In this document: piece after piece, positions 42,165-52,106 of the stretch
Position numbering within the stretch: the stretch's first letter is position 1
How the letters are laid out: each line of letters starts with the position of its first letter
Notes under the pieces: model-generated
Seen by the model: the letters and a program-made list of their open reading frames with translations, nothing else
Database searches by the model: none
What the model was told of the DNA's origin: nothing
Made by a program: the position numbers and the translations under genes
Source of the DNA: Thioalkalivibrio sp. XN279
GTDB lineage: Bacteria > Pseudomonadota > Gammaproteobacteria > Steroidobacterales > XN24
Assembly: GCF_011089885.1 (NCBI RefSeq)
Contig: NZ_JAANBD010000027.1
Coordinates: forward strand, 491,673 to 555,672
DNA: 64,000 nt
Direction: 5' to 3'

Positions 42165-43702
42165 TCCAGGCCACTGGCCCCACCGCCGGCGCAGCGCAGC
42201 CACACCCGGCGCCGATCCGGTTTCGCGGCGGCAAGGCCGTCAGCGCCGTGCCGATCCTGTTCTTTATCGCGTGGGCCATCGTGCAATCCGGCCTCCTGGG
42301 CATCGGCGACACCGCCGGCCTGGTGGTGGGCATGCTGGTGGGACTGGTGCTCGGCATGCTGCTGGTGAAGGGTGACTGGGCAACGTACGCCGATGCCGTG
42401 GTCGAGGGCATGGCGCAGAAGGTGGCGGTGACCGCGATCGTGGCCTGGCTGTGGGCCGGCATGTTCGCCGCCACGCTGCAGGTCGGGGGCTTCGTGGACG
42501 GGCTCGGCTGGCTCGCCGACGCGCTGGGGCTGGGGCCGGCCCTCTTCCCCGCCGTGACCTTCCTGCTCGCCGCCCTGCTCGCCACCGGCATCGGCACCGG
42601 CTACGGCACGGTGATCGCCTTCGTCGCCCTGTTCTTCCCGGCCGGCGTGGCGCTGGGCGCAGATCCCGTGCTGATGTTCGGGGCGATCCTGTCCGGCGCC
42701 GTGTTCGGCGACAACCTCGCCCCCGTGAGCGACACCACCATCGTCAGCGCCGTGACGCAGGACTCCGACGTCGGCGGCGTGGTCGCAAGCCGCTTCAAGT
42801 ACGCCATCATCGCCGCAGTGCTGGCCTTCATCGCCTACCTGGGCTTCGGCCTGGCCTCGAGCGGCGCAGCCGTCGACGCCGATGCGGCCGCCCTGTTCCG
42901 CGCCCAGAGCAATGCCGCCGGGCTGCTGCACCTGCTGCCGATCGCGCTGGTGATCGGTCTCGCCATTCGCGGCCGGCACATCATCGAGGCGATTTCCGCC
43001 GGCCTGATCCTCGCCATTGTCATCAACCTCGTCTTTGGCCTGGCCGCCGGGACGGACATGCTGGCCTTCCGCGTCGCCGCGGACAGCTGGGCCGCCGCGA
43101 TCTTCGGCGGCTGGCCGCTGGTGCAGGTGGTCCCCGCCGCTGCGGCCGGCGTCGGCGGCAGCCTGTACGACGGGCCCGTCGGCTTCGCCACCCTGGCGGT
43201 GCTGATCCTGCTGGTGCTCGGCGGCGCCCAGGTGATGATCCGCGGCGGTGGTTTCCAGGCGCTGCAGGACTGGCTGCTGAGAAAAGTGGCCCGCTCGGTG
43301 CGCTCCGCGGAAGTCACCATGGTCACGGTGACCGCCGGCATCAACGCCGCCATCACCATCAACACCGCGGCGCAGATCGCCATCGCGCCCTACATTGCCA
43401 CCATCGGCAAGCGCTTCAACCTGAACGGCTACCGCCGCGCGAACATACTGGACGCCAACACCTCGGCGCTGGGCTACATCTTCCCCTGGGCCGGCGGCGT
43501 GCTGGTGGGCTACACCCAGATGCAGGCGCTGGCGACGACCTACGAGTGGTTCACGCCGGACATGGTGGTGGAACCGATCCAGGCCTGGCCCTGGGTGTTC
43601 CATGGCTGGCTGCTGGTCGCCGTGTTCCTATTCTCCGCCTGGACCGGCTTCGGCCGTGAATACACCACCGACCGGGTGAGCAAGGGAGGGGCCACGCTGT
43701 GA
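42161..43702 (+). CDS. NhaC-family Na+/H+ antiporter
   Basis: 513-residue membrane protein with about eleven to twelve hydrophobic segments. The family regions GTGYGTVIAFVALFFPAGVA, SGAVFGDNLAPVSDTTIVSA and AAITINTAAQIAIAPYIA are present; the GDNLAPVSDT motif is diagnostic for the NhaC/arginine-antiporter group, so the substrate (Na+ or an organic acid) is likely but not certain. ATG 42161 follows AAAGGAAAG and overlaps the barstar stop (ATGA). Confidence 0.87.
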   Translation: MIQATGPTAGAAQPHPAPIRFRGGKAVSAVPILFFIAWAIVQSGLLGIGDTAGLVVGMLVGLVLGMLLVKGDWATYADAVVEGMAQKVAVTAIVAWLWAGMFAATLQVGGFVDGLGWLADALGLGPALFPAVTFLLAALLATGIGTGYGTVIAFVALFFPAGVALGADPVLMFGAILSGAVFGDNLAPVSDTTIVSAVTQDSDVGGVVASRFKYAIIAAVLAFIAYLGFGLASSGAAVDADAAALFRAQSNAAGLLHLLPIALVIGLAIRGRHIIEAISAGLILAIVINLVFGLAAGTDMLAFRVAADSWAAAIFGGWPLVQVVPAAAAGVGGSLYDGPVGFATLAVLILLVLGGAQVMIRGGGFQALQDWLLRKVARSVRSAEVTMVTVTAGINAAITINTAAQIAIAPYIATIGKRFNLNGYRRANILDANTSALGYIFPWAGGVLVGYTQMQALATTYEWFTPDMVVEPIQAWPWVFHGWLLVAVFLFSAWTGFGREYTTDRVSKGGATL

Positions 43703-43944
43703 TCAGGGGCTTGTTCGCCAACTGGCGCTTCCGCAGCAGCCGGCCCGGGTTCGCGGCGGGCGATGAAATCCGCGCCTACCTGACGGGCTTCGACCCCGCC
43801 ACCGGCCAGGGCACGGCGCGCATCGGCGACACCGTGCTGCAGGTTACGGGGGCCGCGCCCGGGCAGGTGGACCAGCTCATCGACCTGCGGGTGGAGAGTT
43901 TCGACGCGGCCCGGGCCACTGGCCAGGCGGTGCTGCGAGGCTGA
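43699..43944 (+). CDS. Small uncharacterised protein downstream of the antiporter
   Basis: 81-residue protein, family not recognised. It reads as a small beta-rich domain: GDEIRAYLTGFDPATGQGTA and IGDTVLQVTGAAPGQVDQL alternate strands in a way reminiscent of TRAM/OB-type modules, and the end RVESFDAARATGQAVL is consistent. No membrane segment. GTG start overlaps the antiporter stop (GTGA), which is the main reason to accept it as real. Confidence 0.6.
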   Translation: MIRGLFANWRFRSSRPGFAAGDEIRAYLTGFDPATGQGTARIGDTVLQVTGAAPGQVDQLIDLRVESFDAARATGQAVLRG

Positions 43945-43972
43945 GCCGCTCCCGGCTGCGGGACGGCGAGCG

Positions 43973-45199
43973 CTAGTTCCCGAGCCAGCGCTCCAGCTGC
44001 GCCAGAATGCGCGGGCTCGACACCAGGTCGAAATGGCTCAGTCCCGTGCCGACCCAGCGGTTGCTACGCGGGAAGCCCAGCGCGAAACGCTCGTCCTCAT
44101 GCTCGCCCAGCGCGCTGGCCAGCGGCACCAGGCCGTCGCCGAGCAGGCGCGCGGACCGCGCTGCGTCACTTTCCGCGCGCAGTGCGGCGGCGGTGTAACA
44201 CTCCACCCCCGCCGGCAGTGGCAGCGGCGTGCGCGGATCCTTGCGCATCGGCGCATAGCGATCGCGCGCTGCCCAGTCCTGTTCCAGCAGGATGCCGAAG
44301 CGCAGGTCGGTGATGCCGTGGCTGCGGATGCGGCCGAGGCGCGTGAACGGCCGGGTGTAAGGACTCAACCCCAGCAGCGTGTCCAACCCGTTGCCGGCGC
44401 GCTCCAGCGGCGAACCATGGTGCGGCGTGCCGAGGAAAACCAGCTTTCGCAGCCGCGCCGGCCAGGCGTGACCCGCGGCCGTGCCGTAGTGATGCGCGCT
44501 GCGTGCCACCAGTCCACCCATGCTGTGGCCGACGATGGCGAGCTCCTGGACCTCGACCGGCCACTGCCCAAGCAGGTTTTCCAGCAGTGCCGCGAGCGCC
44601 CGCCCGTTGGCCGCGATATGCAGGCCGGTGTTGTAATGCAGCTGCAGGGAGGTGTAGCCCAGCCCGGCGCCGGCTGCCGCAATCTCGTCGCGACCGGCGC
44701 GCCCCCAGTGCGCGGAATGCATGCACAGGCCGTGCGCCTGGAGCAGGATGCGGGGACCGGCACAGGGCACCGTCTCGCGCAGCGCGGCGCGGCTGAGTTC
44801 TAGCGGCACGCCGTCCCGGCGCAGCCCCATGCGGACCGCCAACGGGTTGCCGGTGGCGGCCAGGTGATCACCGAGCACGCCGTTGATCACGCCCAGCACT
44901 GCTTCATGTTGCGACGCGCGTTGCGCCAAGTCGTTGCCGGCCTGGTGCCAGTCCGAGATGGGCGCGAGCGCCCGGTCAATACCTGCGCCGACCAGGCGGA
45001 TGCCGCCGCCGACACAGCGATAGACGAGCCCGGTGATGCCGCGCGTGCGCTGGTTGCTGGATCCAGGCAGGATGCCCGCGAGCCCGGCGATCGTGCCGTG
45101 CATCGATTCCACCAGGTCGGTCACGCCGGTCGCCGCGTCGACCAGCAGGCGGCTGGCGCCGCGGAGGTCGGACGCCAGGCTATGCGCGGGCGCGCTCAC
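43973..45199 (-). CDS. Alpha/beta hydrolase, lipase-like (PGAP1-type)
   Basis: 408-residue esterase/lipase-like protein. Catalytic serine is in VGHSMGGLVARSA; Asp in LGDGLVPLAS and His in GLSHFDLVSS complete the likely triad. RILLQAHGLCMHSAHWG resembles an oxyanion-loop strand, and the region before it (about 20-150) is helical, suggesting an N-terminal extra domain. No clear signal peptide. Start at GTG 45199 is chosen because the small cysteine protein gene ends at 45219; a TTG at 45289 would overlap that gene by 71 bases. Confidence 0.78.
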   Translation of the reverse strand: MSAPAHSLASDLRGASRLLVDAATGVTDLVESMHGTIAGLAGILPGSSNQRTRGITGLVYRCVGGGIRLVGAGIDRALAPISDWHQAGNDLAQRASQHEAVLGVINGVLGDHLAATGNPLAVRMGLRRDGVPLELSRAALRETVPCAGPRILLQAHGLCMHSAHWGRAGRDEIAAAGAGLGYTSLQLHYNTGLHIAANGRALAALLENLLGQWPVEVQELAIVGHSMGGLVARSAHHYGTAAGHAWPARLRKLVFLGTPHHGSPLERAGNGLDTLLGLSPYTRPFTRLGRIRSHGITDLRFGILLEQDWAARDRYAPMRKDPRTPLPLPAGVECYTAAALRAESDAARSARLLGDGLVPLASALGEHEDERFALGFPRSNRWVGTGLSHFDLVSSPRILAQLERWLGN

Positions 45200-45218
45200 T
45201 GGCGCGTCCGGACGGAGT

Positions 45219-45368
45219 TCAACGCGGTTTCTTGCCGGAGCCGGCCCCGCCCCTGGGCGCGTCGCCGGAATCCTTGCGGTAGTCGCCAATCAGGCCCTTG
45301 ACCGGGCACATCGAGAAAATTGCGCAGTTCTTGCACCCTGTGGCCAGAGCGACGGGGCAGAGAGTCAT
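45219..45368 (-). CDS. Small four-cysteine protein
   Basis: 49-residue protein with cysteines C4, C12, C15 and C21 in CPVALATGCKNCAIFSMCPV, followed by KGLIGDY and a basic Gly-rich tail. The C-x7-C-x2-C-x5-C spacing would suit a zinc or iron-sulfur site. Short proteins with the CPVALA...GCKxC...CP.K...GDY pattern are familiar to me as an unnamed conserved family, but I cannot verify that here. It starts 4 bases after the ABM-like gene's stop, so it is co-transcribed, and ends 19 bases before the hydrolase start. Confidence 0.68.
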   Translation of the reverse strand: MTLCPVALATGCKNCAIFSMCPVKGLIGDYRKDSGDAPRGGAGSGKKPR

Positions 45369-45372
45369 GGCT

Positions 45373-45735
45373 TCATTCCTCGATGGTATACGGAGACCCA
45401 GCATAGTCGCCGGGCGCCGGCGCGTCCACGCAGCGCACCAGTTCGAGGAAATCGGTGGTGGGCGTGCGCGCAGCCAGCCAGCGCAGCCCTTCCTGGCCGT
45501 CTTCGCTCCTGCGGTAGGCCTGCCAGTCCTCCGCACGCGCCCACTGGAACACCTCTACGACCTTGCGGGCGTCCTCGCTCAGGTAGACCAGCCCGGAAAT
45601 GAAACCCGGATGGAAGCGCATGCGCTGCGCGACGAAGTCCCCCAGTTCGTTGGCGAATTGCTCGCTCTCACCTGGCTTGCAGTCGAAGACCAGCAAGACA
45701 TTGAACGCACCCTGGTGCACCGGCAGCGATTTCAT
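45373..45735 (-). CDS. Antibiotic-biosynthesis-monooxygenase-like (ABM) domain protein
   Basis: 120-residue single-domain protein with the ABM/dimeric alpha-beta-barrel pattern: FNVLLVFDCKPGESEQFANE, FHPGFISGLVYLSEDARKVV and VFQWARAEDWQAYRRSED. Such proteins include small monooxygenases and stress proteins; no active site can be assigned. ATG 45735 is preferred over the TTG at 45744 because AAGGAG sits 10 bases upstream. Probably heads the transcript that continues into the four-cysteine protein and the lipase-like gene. Confidence 0.75.
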   Translation of the reverse strand: MKSLPVHQGAFNVLLVFDCKPGESEQFANELGDFVAQRMRFHPGFISGLVYLSEDARKVVEVFQWARAEDWQAYRRSEDGQEGLRWLAARTPTTDFLELVRCVDAPAPGDYAGSPYTIEE

Positions 45736-45776
45736 ACTCGTCAAGCTCCTTTTGCAGCGTCCGCGGCGGGCCGCCT

Positions 45777-47483
<1,707 letters not shown>

Positions 47484-47503
47484 TCGGTGCTCCGGGCGTA
47501 GGC

Positions 47504-48055
47504 TCAGAAGGGGATGCGCTCGTCGTGGATGGGGAAGACGACCCGCACGCTGTCGGGCTCGCGGCTGCGTTTCATCTCGTAGCCGGAATGGTCGAAGACC
47601 TCGATCATCTTGCGGTTGGACGGCAGCATCTCGGCTTCGAACTCGACGATGTTGTTGTCACGCGCAATCCGGGTGAGATGTTTCAGCAACTGCGTCGCCA
47701 CGCCCTTGCCCTGGTAGTCGTCGCGCACCAGGAAAGCCACCTCGGCCCGGCGCGGCTCCGTTAATGGCTGGATCTCGATGTAGCGCCCGACGGCGATGAT
47801 GCCGTCCTCCTCAGGCGCCTCGGCCGCGAGGGCGGCATGGTGCTCGAAATCGAGCCGCGTGTAGTAATCCAGTTCCTTGTCGGAAAGCGAGTTCTTGTTC
47901 TCGAAATAGCGGAAGTAGCGCGACTGCTGGCTGGAACGTTCGAACAGGTCGCGCAGGACTTCGCGGTCCCACTCGCGCACAGCGCGCAGGAAGAACGGCG
48001 TGCCGTCGATCATGTAGCCGAGGGCGCGGTACTCGCGCGGGTCGGGGATGCTCAT
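47504..48055 (-). CDS. GNAT family N-acetyltransferase
   Basis: 183-residue acetyltransferase; the acetyl-CoA loop is VAFLVRDDYQGKGVATQLL (Q/RxxGxG/A form) followed by ARDNNIVEFEAEMLPSNRKM. Substrate unknown. The sequence resembles the GNAT domain that is fused to acyl-CoA synthetase-like Pat proteins (protein lysine acetyltransferases), but here it stands alone. ATG 48055 behind GAGAGGTGAG is chosen; the open frame extends 13 codons further. 20 bases before ggt on the same strand. Confidence 0.85.
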   Translation of the reverse strand: MSIPDPREYRALGYMIDGTPFFLRAVREWDREVLRDLFERSSQQSRYFRYFENKNSLSDKELDYYTRLDFEHHAALAAEAPEEDGIIAVGRYIEIQPLTEPRRAEVAFLVRDDYQGKGVATQLLKHLTRIARDNNIVEFEAEMLPSNRKMIEVFDHSGYEMKRSREPDSVRVVFPIHDERIPF

Positions 48056-48059
48056 GGAC

Positions 48060-48968
48060 TCACCTCTCGCCGTCTGCGGCGACCGGGGGCACACGGCCGG
48101 TGGGCACGCGCGGCGCCGCCCGCTCGCAATGCGCCGCCTGGTCGTCGAAAAAAATGTGCGGCCGGAAAGCCGCGAGGATCTCGGTCTTGGGCACGCCGCC
48201 GAGAAAGAACGCCTCGTCGACCTCCACGCCCCAGGCCAGCAGAGTGCGGATGACGCGCTCGTGAGCCGGGCCGCCGCGCGCCGTCACCAGCGCGGTGCGG
48301 ATTGGCGTCACGCCTTCGCGCCGTGCCGCCTGCTGCAAATGAGAAAGCTTGTGCAGGAGGTTGGCGAAGGGACCGGCAGGGAGCGGCTCTCGCGCCCGCT
48401 CCGCCTCGTGCCGGGCGAAGGCTTCCAGGCCGTCGGCCTGGAAGACGCGCTCCGCCTCGTCGGAGAACAGGATGGCGTCGCCGTCGAAGGCGATGCGGAT
48501 CTCCTCCGCCGGCTCCAGCGGGTCGTCGGGACGATCGTAGAGCAGCGCCGCCGCCACGCCGCCGTCGAGGGCGCGCCGCACGTCGTCCTCGTAGCCCGAC
48601 AGGAACAGGTCGACGTGGAAGGCCTTGAGGTAAGGCGCCAAGGAGGCCCCGCCCGACAACGCCGCGCGGGTGATGTCGAGGCCGTAGTGGCGGATGGAGT
48701 TGAAGATGCGCAGGCTGGTCTCCGTGGAGTTGCGCGACATGACCACCACCTCGGCCCGGCGCGGGGCGTCCGGGGTGTTCAGCGCCAGCACGGCCTGGGC
48801 GAGGGGAAACCCGGTGCCCGGGGGCAGGATTTCGTCTTCGCGGCTGAGCTGCTCCTCGCGGTAAGCGTCGAGACCGGCGGAGACGAACAGGGCGTCCTCC
48901 CGGCGCAGGTCGAACAGGGCGCGCGAAGAAATGCCCACGACCAGGCACTCGGAGAGATCTTCAGCCAA
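48060..48968 (-). CDS. 5'-nucleotidase (cytosolic NT5C1-like family)
   Basis: 302-residue protein of the 5-nucleotidase family (PF06189-type). It has ECLVVGISSRALFDLRRED at the start, a DxD-free HAD-like core (IRIAFDGDAILFSDEAERVF gives the FDGDAxxF motif) and EVDEAFFLGGVPKTEILAAF near the end. Dephosphorylation of nucleoside monophosphates is the family activity. TTG start at 48968 is supported by GGAG 8 bases upstream; no ATG fits. Four bases before the acetyltransferase gene. Confidence 0.85.
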   Translation of the reverse strand: MAEDLSECLVVGISSRALFDLRREDALFVSAGLDAYREEQLSREDEILPPGTGFPLAQAVLALNTPDAPRRAEVVVMSRNSTETSLRIFNSIRHYGLDITRAALSGGASLAPYLKAFHVDLFLSGYEDDVRRALDGGVAAALLYDRPDDPLEPAEEIRIAFDGDAILFSDEAERVFQADGLEAFARHEAERAREPLPAGPFANLLHKLSHLQQAARREGVTPIRTALVTARGGPAHERVIRTLLAWGVEVDEAFFLGGVPKTEILAAFRPHIFFDDQAAHCERAAPRVPTGRVPPVAADGER

Positions 48969-49031
48969 TGTTCCGCTCCATGCAGGGATTATGGCATCCA
49001 CTGCCGCCAGGCGTACAAAGCCGGGCAGCCA

Positions 49032-49063
49032 GAAAAGAAAAGGCCGGGCGTGGGCCCGGCCTT
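49032..49063 (-). terminator. Intrinsic terminator of the alpha operon
   Basis: On the minus strand a perfect 10-base-pair stem (AAGGCCGGGC, loop CCAC, GCCCGGCCTT) is followed by TTCTTTTC. It begins 27 bases after the rplQ stop, which is the expected end of the ribosomal transcript. This is the clearest terminator in the window. Confidence 0.88.
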
Positions 49064-49089
49064 CCTTCGTCTGCTCCAGCGGCTCGCGC

Positions 49090-49473
49090 TTACTCGCCTG
49101 CAGCCTCCGCCTTCTCCGGCTGGTCGACCAGCTGCACCAGCGCCATGGGGGCGTTGTCGCCGGGACGGTTGCCCATCTTGAGGATGCGCAGGTAGCCGCC
49201 CGGACGCGCCTGGTAGCGCGGCCCCAGCTCGTTGAACAGCTTGCCGACCACGGCCTTGTCACGCAGGCGGTCGAAGGCACGGCGGCGCTGGGCCACGCCG
49301 TCTTCCTTGGCCATGGTGATGAGCGGCTCGACCACCCGCCGCAGCTCCTTGGCCTTGGGCAGCGTGGTCTTGATGGTCTCGTGCAGCAAGAGCGACGAGG
49401 CCATGTTGCGGTACATGGCCCTGCGGTGGGAACTGTTGCGGCCCAGTTGGCGGCCTGCTTTGCGGTGACGCAT
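49090..49473 (-). CDS. rplQ: 50S ribosomal protein L17
   Basis: 127 residues, same length as E. coli. [20 protein letters not shown] is the invariant N-terminus and [20 protein letters not shown] follows. Last gene of the alpha operon; 28 bases separate it from rpoA and a strong terminator follows. The C-terminal tail is short and charged with no extension. Confidence 0.97.
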   Translation of the reverse strand: MRHRKAGRQLGRNSSHRRAMYRNMASSLLLHETIKTTLPKAKELRRVVEPLITMAKEDGVAQRRRAFDRLRDKAVVGKLFNELGPRYQARPGGYLRILKMGNRPGDNAPMALVQLVDQPEKAEAAGE

Positions 49474-49501
49474 GACTCGTTATCCTGTTGCCTGGGACGC
49501 C

Positions 49502-50491
49502 TCAGGCGACCCGGTCGTCGTCGTGCCTGAGAGTGGCCGGCGGCCAGCCATCGAGGCGCATGCCGAGCTGCAGGCCGTGGTTGTCCAGCACCTGCTTGAT
49601 CTCGGTGAGCGACTTCTTGCCCAGGTTCGGGGTGCGGAGCAACTCCACTTCCGTCTTCTGGACCAGGTCGCCGATGTAGTTGATGTTCTCGGCCTTGAGG
49701 CAGTTGGCCGAGCGCACGGTCAGCTCGAGCTCGTCCACCGGCTTCAGCAGGATCGGATCGATGGCCTTGTCGCCCGGCTCGGGGCCGAGGCCCTCGCCCT
49801 GCAGGTCGACGAACACGGCCAGCTGGTCCTTGAGGATGGCGCCGGCGCGACGAATCGCCTCTTCCGAGTCGATGGTGCCGTTGGTCTCGACGTCGATGAT
49901 CAGCTTGTCCAGGTCGGTACGCTGCTCCACGCGGGCGGCGTCGACCGTGTAGGAGACGCGGCGCACCGGGCTGAAGGAGGCATCGAGCTGCAGCCGGCCG
50001 ATCGGGCCGCCTTCGTCCTCGACCTGGGTCACCGGCTGGTAACCGCGGCCGCGACGCACCTTGAGGCGCATGGACAGCTGGCCGGCCTTGGTCAGCGTCG
50101 CGATGACCAGGTCGGGATTGATGATCTCGACGTCGTGTCCGGTCTCGATGTCCGCCGCGGTCACCACGCCCGGGCCCTTCTTGGCCAGGGTGAGCTCGAT
50201 CTCGTCGCGCTGGTGCATCTTCACGGCCAGCTGCTTGAGGTTCAGCAGGATGTCGACGACATCCTCCTGCACGCCCTCGATGCTGGTGTACTCGTGGAGC
50301 ACCCCGTCGATCTCGACCTCGACCACCGCGCACCCCGGCATGGAAGACAGCAGGATGCGACGCAGGGCGTTGCCCAGCGTGTGTCCGAAGCCGCGCTCGA
50401 GCGGCTCGATGGTGACCCGGGCCGTGGTCCGGCCTTGCGGCTGGACCTTGACGACGCGGGGACGCAGAAATTCGTTGACCGATGCCTGCAT
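49502..50491 (-). CDS. rpoA: RNA polymerase subunit alpha
   Basis: 329 residues, equal to E. coli. N-terminal assembly domain includes [20 protein letters not shown] and [15 protein letters not shown]; the linker and C-terminal UP-element/activator domain ([37 protein letters not shown]) are intact. ATG 50491 (MQASVNEFL) is chosen over an upstream TTG six codons earlier because E. coli RpoA begins MQGSVTEFL. Located between rpsD and rplQ. Confidence 0.98.
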   Translation of the reverse strand: MQASVNEFLRPRVVKVQPQGRTTARVTIEPLERGFGHTLGNALRRILLSSMPGCAVVEVEIDGVLHEYTSIEGVQEDVVDILLNLKQLAVKMHQRDEIELTLAKKGPGVVTAADIETGHDVEIINPDLVIATLTKAGQLSMRLKVRRGRGYQPVTQVEDEGGPIGRLQLDASFSPVRRVSYTVDAARVEQRTDLDKLIIDVETNGTIDSEEAIRRAGAILKDQLAVFVDLQGEGLGPEPGDKAIDPILLKPVDELELTVRSANCLKAENINYIGDLVQKTEVELLRTPNLGKKSLTEIKQVLDNHGLQLGMRLDGWPPATLRHDDDRVA

Positions 50492-50509
50492 GGGCTTCGT
50501 GCCTCGCAA

Positions 50510-51130
50510 TTACTTGGAATAGAGCTCGACGACCAGGTTCTCGTTGATGTCGGGCAGGATGTCGTCGCGATCGGGCAGCTGCTTGAGCACGCCGCTCATC
50601 TTGGTCTGATCCACTTCGACCCACTCCGGGAAGCCTGCCTCCCCGGCCAGCTGCAGGGCGTTCTGCACCCGCTGCTGCTTCTTGGCTTTTTCCCGGACAG
50701 CGATCTCGTCGCCCGGGCTGACCTGGTAGGACGGAATGTTCACCACCTGGCCGTTCACCGTGACGCCCTTGTGGCTCACGAGCTGGCGCGCTTCGGCACG
50801 GGTGGAGGCAAAGCCCATCCGATAGGCCACGTTGTCCAGGCGCCCCTCGAGGAGCTTCAGCAGGTTCTCACCGGTGGAGCCCTTCTGCTGGGCGGCCCGC
50901 TTGTAGTAGTTGCGGAACTGCCGCTCCAGCACCCCGTACATGCGGCGCAGCTTCTGCTTCTCGCGCAGCTGCAGGCCGTAGTCCGAAACGCGCGGACGAC
51001 GCTGGGGAGCACCGCCGGGCGGCACCTCGAGTTTGCACTTGGACTCGAGCGGACGGACGCTGCTCTTGAGGAACAGGTCCGTACCCTCCCGGCGGGAGAG
51101 CTTGCACTTCGGTCCGAGATATCTAGCCAT
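50510..51130 (-). CDS. rpsD: 30S ribosomal protein S4
   Basis: 206 residues, identical in length to E. coli. [20 protein letters not shown] at the N-terminus and an S4 RNA-binding domain ([20 protein letters not shown]). The form lacks the N-terminal zinc cysteine set (only one Cys in GPKCKLS and one in SKCKLE). S4 is the known translational regulator of the alpha operon in E. coli; whether the leader here binds it is not visible. Confidence 0.98.
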   Translation of the reverse strand: MARYLGPKCKLSRREGTDLFLKSSVRPLESKCKLEVPPGGAPQRRPRVSDYGLQLREKQKLRRMYGVLERQFRNYYKRAAQQKGSTGENLLKLLEGRLDNVAYRMGFASTRAEARQLVSHKGVTVNGQVVNIPSYQVSPGDEIAVREKAKKQQRVQNALQLAGEAGFPEWVEVDQTKMSGVLKQLPDRDDILPDINENLVVELYSK

Positions 51131-51148
51131 AATTCGAGCCTCTGGGGA

Positions 51149-51538
51149 TCAGACGCGGCGCTTCTTGGGCGGCCGGCAGCCATTGTGGGGAATCGGGGTC
51201 ACGTCCTCGATGTTCGTGACGCGAAATCCCACGGCATTGAGGGAGCGGACGGCCGACTCGCGGCCCGGGCCCGGGCCCTTGACCCGGACTTCCACGTTCT
51301 TGACGCCGTACTCGGCCGCAGCATTGCCGGCCTTCTCGGCCGCCACCTGGGCGGCGAAGGGCGTGCTCTTGCGCGAACCACGGAAGCCGCAGCCGCCGGA
51401 GGTCGCCCACGACAGGGTGTTCCCCTGGCGGTCGGTGATGGTGATGATGGTGTTGTTGAAAGAGGCGTGGATGTGCGCGATGGCATCCACCACCTGCTTC
51501 TTGACCTTCTTTCTCACCCTGGGGGCTTGCTTCGCCAT
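51149..51538 (-). CDS. rpsK: 30S ribosomal protein S11
   Basis: 129 residues, same as E. coli. [20 protein letters not shown] and the C-terminal [20 protein letters not shown] are the family hallmarks. Three bases after rpsM and 18 before rpsD. Confidence 0.98.
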   Translation of the reverse strand: MAKQAPRVRKKVKKQVVDAIAHIHASFNNTIITITDRQGNTLSWATSGGCGFRGSRKSTPFAAQVAAEKAGNAAAEYGVKNVEVRVKGPGPGRESAVRSLNAVGFRVTNIEDVTPIPHNGCRPPKKRRV

Positions 51539-51541
51539 TCC

Positions 51542-51898
51542 TTACTTCCTCACCGGGCGGCGCGGACCCTTCCGCGTCCGGGCGTTGGTGCGCGTACGCT
51601 GCCCGCGCATCGGCAGGCCGCGGCGATGACGGATACCGCGGTAACAACCGAGGTCCATCAGGCGCTTGATGTTCATGGAGGTCTCGCGACGCAGGTCGCC
51701 TTCCACGACCATCCGCGCCACCTCGGCACGCAGCTTTTCCACCTCCGGCTCCGTCAGGTCCTTCACCTTGGTGTCGGGCGGGATGCCGGCGGCTTCGCAA
51801 ATCTGCTTCGCGCGCGTGTTGCCGACCCCATAAATGTGGGTCAGCGCAATCACAGTGTGCTTGTTGGCTGGGATATTTATCCCGGCAATACGGGCCAT
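51542..51898 (-). CDS. rpsM: 30S ribosomal protein S13
   Basis: 118 residues. [20 protein letters not shown] and [20 protein letters not shown] identify S13, which contacts tRNA and the subunit bridge. First gene of the alpha transcript predicted from the promoter at 51934-51962; AGGAG lies 9-13 bases upstream of the ATG. Confidence 0.98.
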   Translation of the reverse strand: MARIAGINIPANKHTVIALTHIYGVGNTRAKQICEAAGIPPDTKVKDLTEPEVEKLRAEVARMVVEGDLRRETSMNIKRLMDLGCYRGIRHRRGLPMRGQRTRTNARTRKGPRRPVRK

Positions 51899-51933
51899 TA
51901 ACGCCGTCTCCTATCGCTCACGCGAAGCCGATC

Positions 51934-51962
51934 ATTGTGCCTGATTCGGCAGTCGCCTTCAA
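51934..51962 (-). promoter_or_regulatory. Candidate alpha-operon promoter
   Basis: On the minus strand TTGAAG (51957-51962) and CACAAT (51934-51939) are spaced by 17 bases in the 70-base gap between rpmJ and rpsM. The start would fall near 51927, giving a leader of about 28 bases. It matches the position of the alpha promoter region in other proteobacteria, though the -10 differs from consensus at its first base. Confidence 0.5.
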
Positions 51963-51968
51963 TGTCTT

Positions 51969-52082
51969 TCAGCCTTGCCGCTGCTTGTGGCGCGGATCCG
52001 AGCAAATCACCCGGATGACCCCGCCGCGGCGAATGATCTTGCAGTTCCTGCAGATCTTCTTGACCGATGCACGCACTTTCAT
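51969..52082 (-). CDS. rpmJ: 50S ribosomal protein L36
   Basis: 37-residue protein, read directly from the sequence: starts [20 protein letters not shown] and ends with DPRHKQRQG. It is the zinc-binding (C+) form with C11, C14, C27 and H32 as ligands, which is relevant because zinc-uptake genes are also present in the window. It lies between secY (24 bases away) and rpsM. Usual length is 37-38. Confidence 0.97.
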   Translation of the reverse strand: MKVRASVKKICRNCKIIRRGGVIRVICSDPRHKQRQG

Positions 52083-52106
52083 CTTTCTCTCCTGGTTCCG
52101 CGCCGC

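Noticed and set aside
45200..45289. Thirty-codon N-terminal extension of the lipase-like protein from TTG 45289
   Set aside because: It would overlap the four-cysteine protein gene, is Pro/Arg-rich without family residues, and a GTG start exists just after that gene.
51137..51534. Alternative frames in the rpsK/rpsM region and other ribosomal shadows
   Set aside because: They overlap essential ribosomal genes completely and show no independent features.
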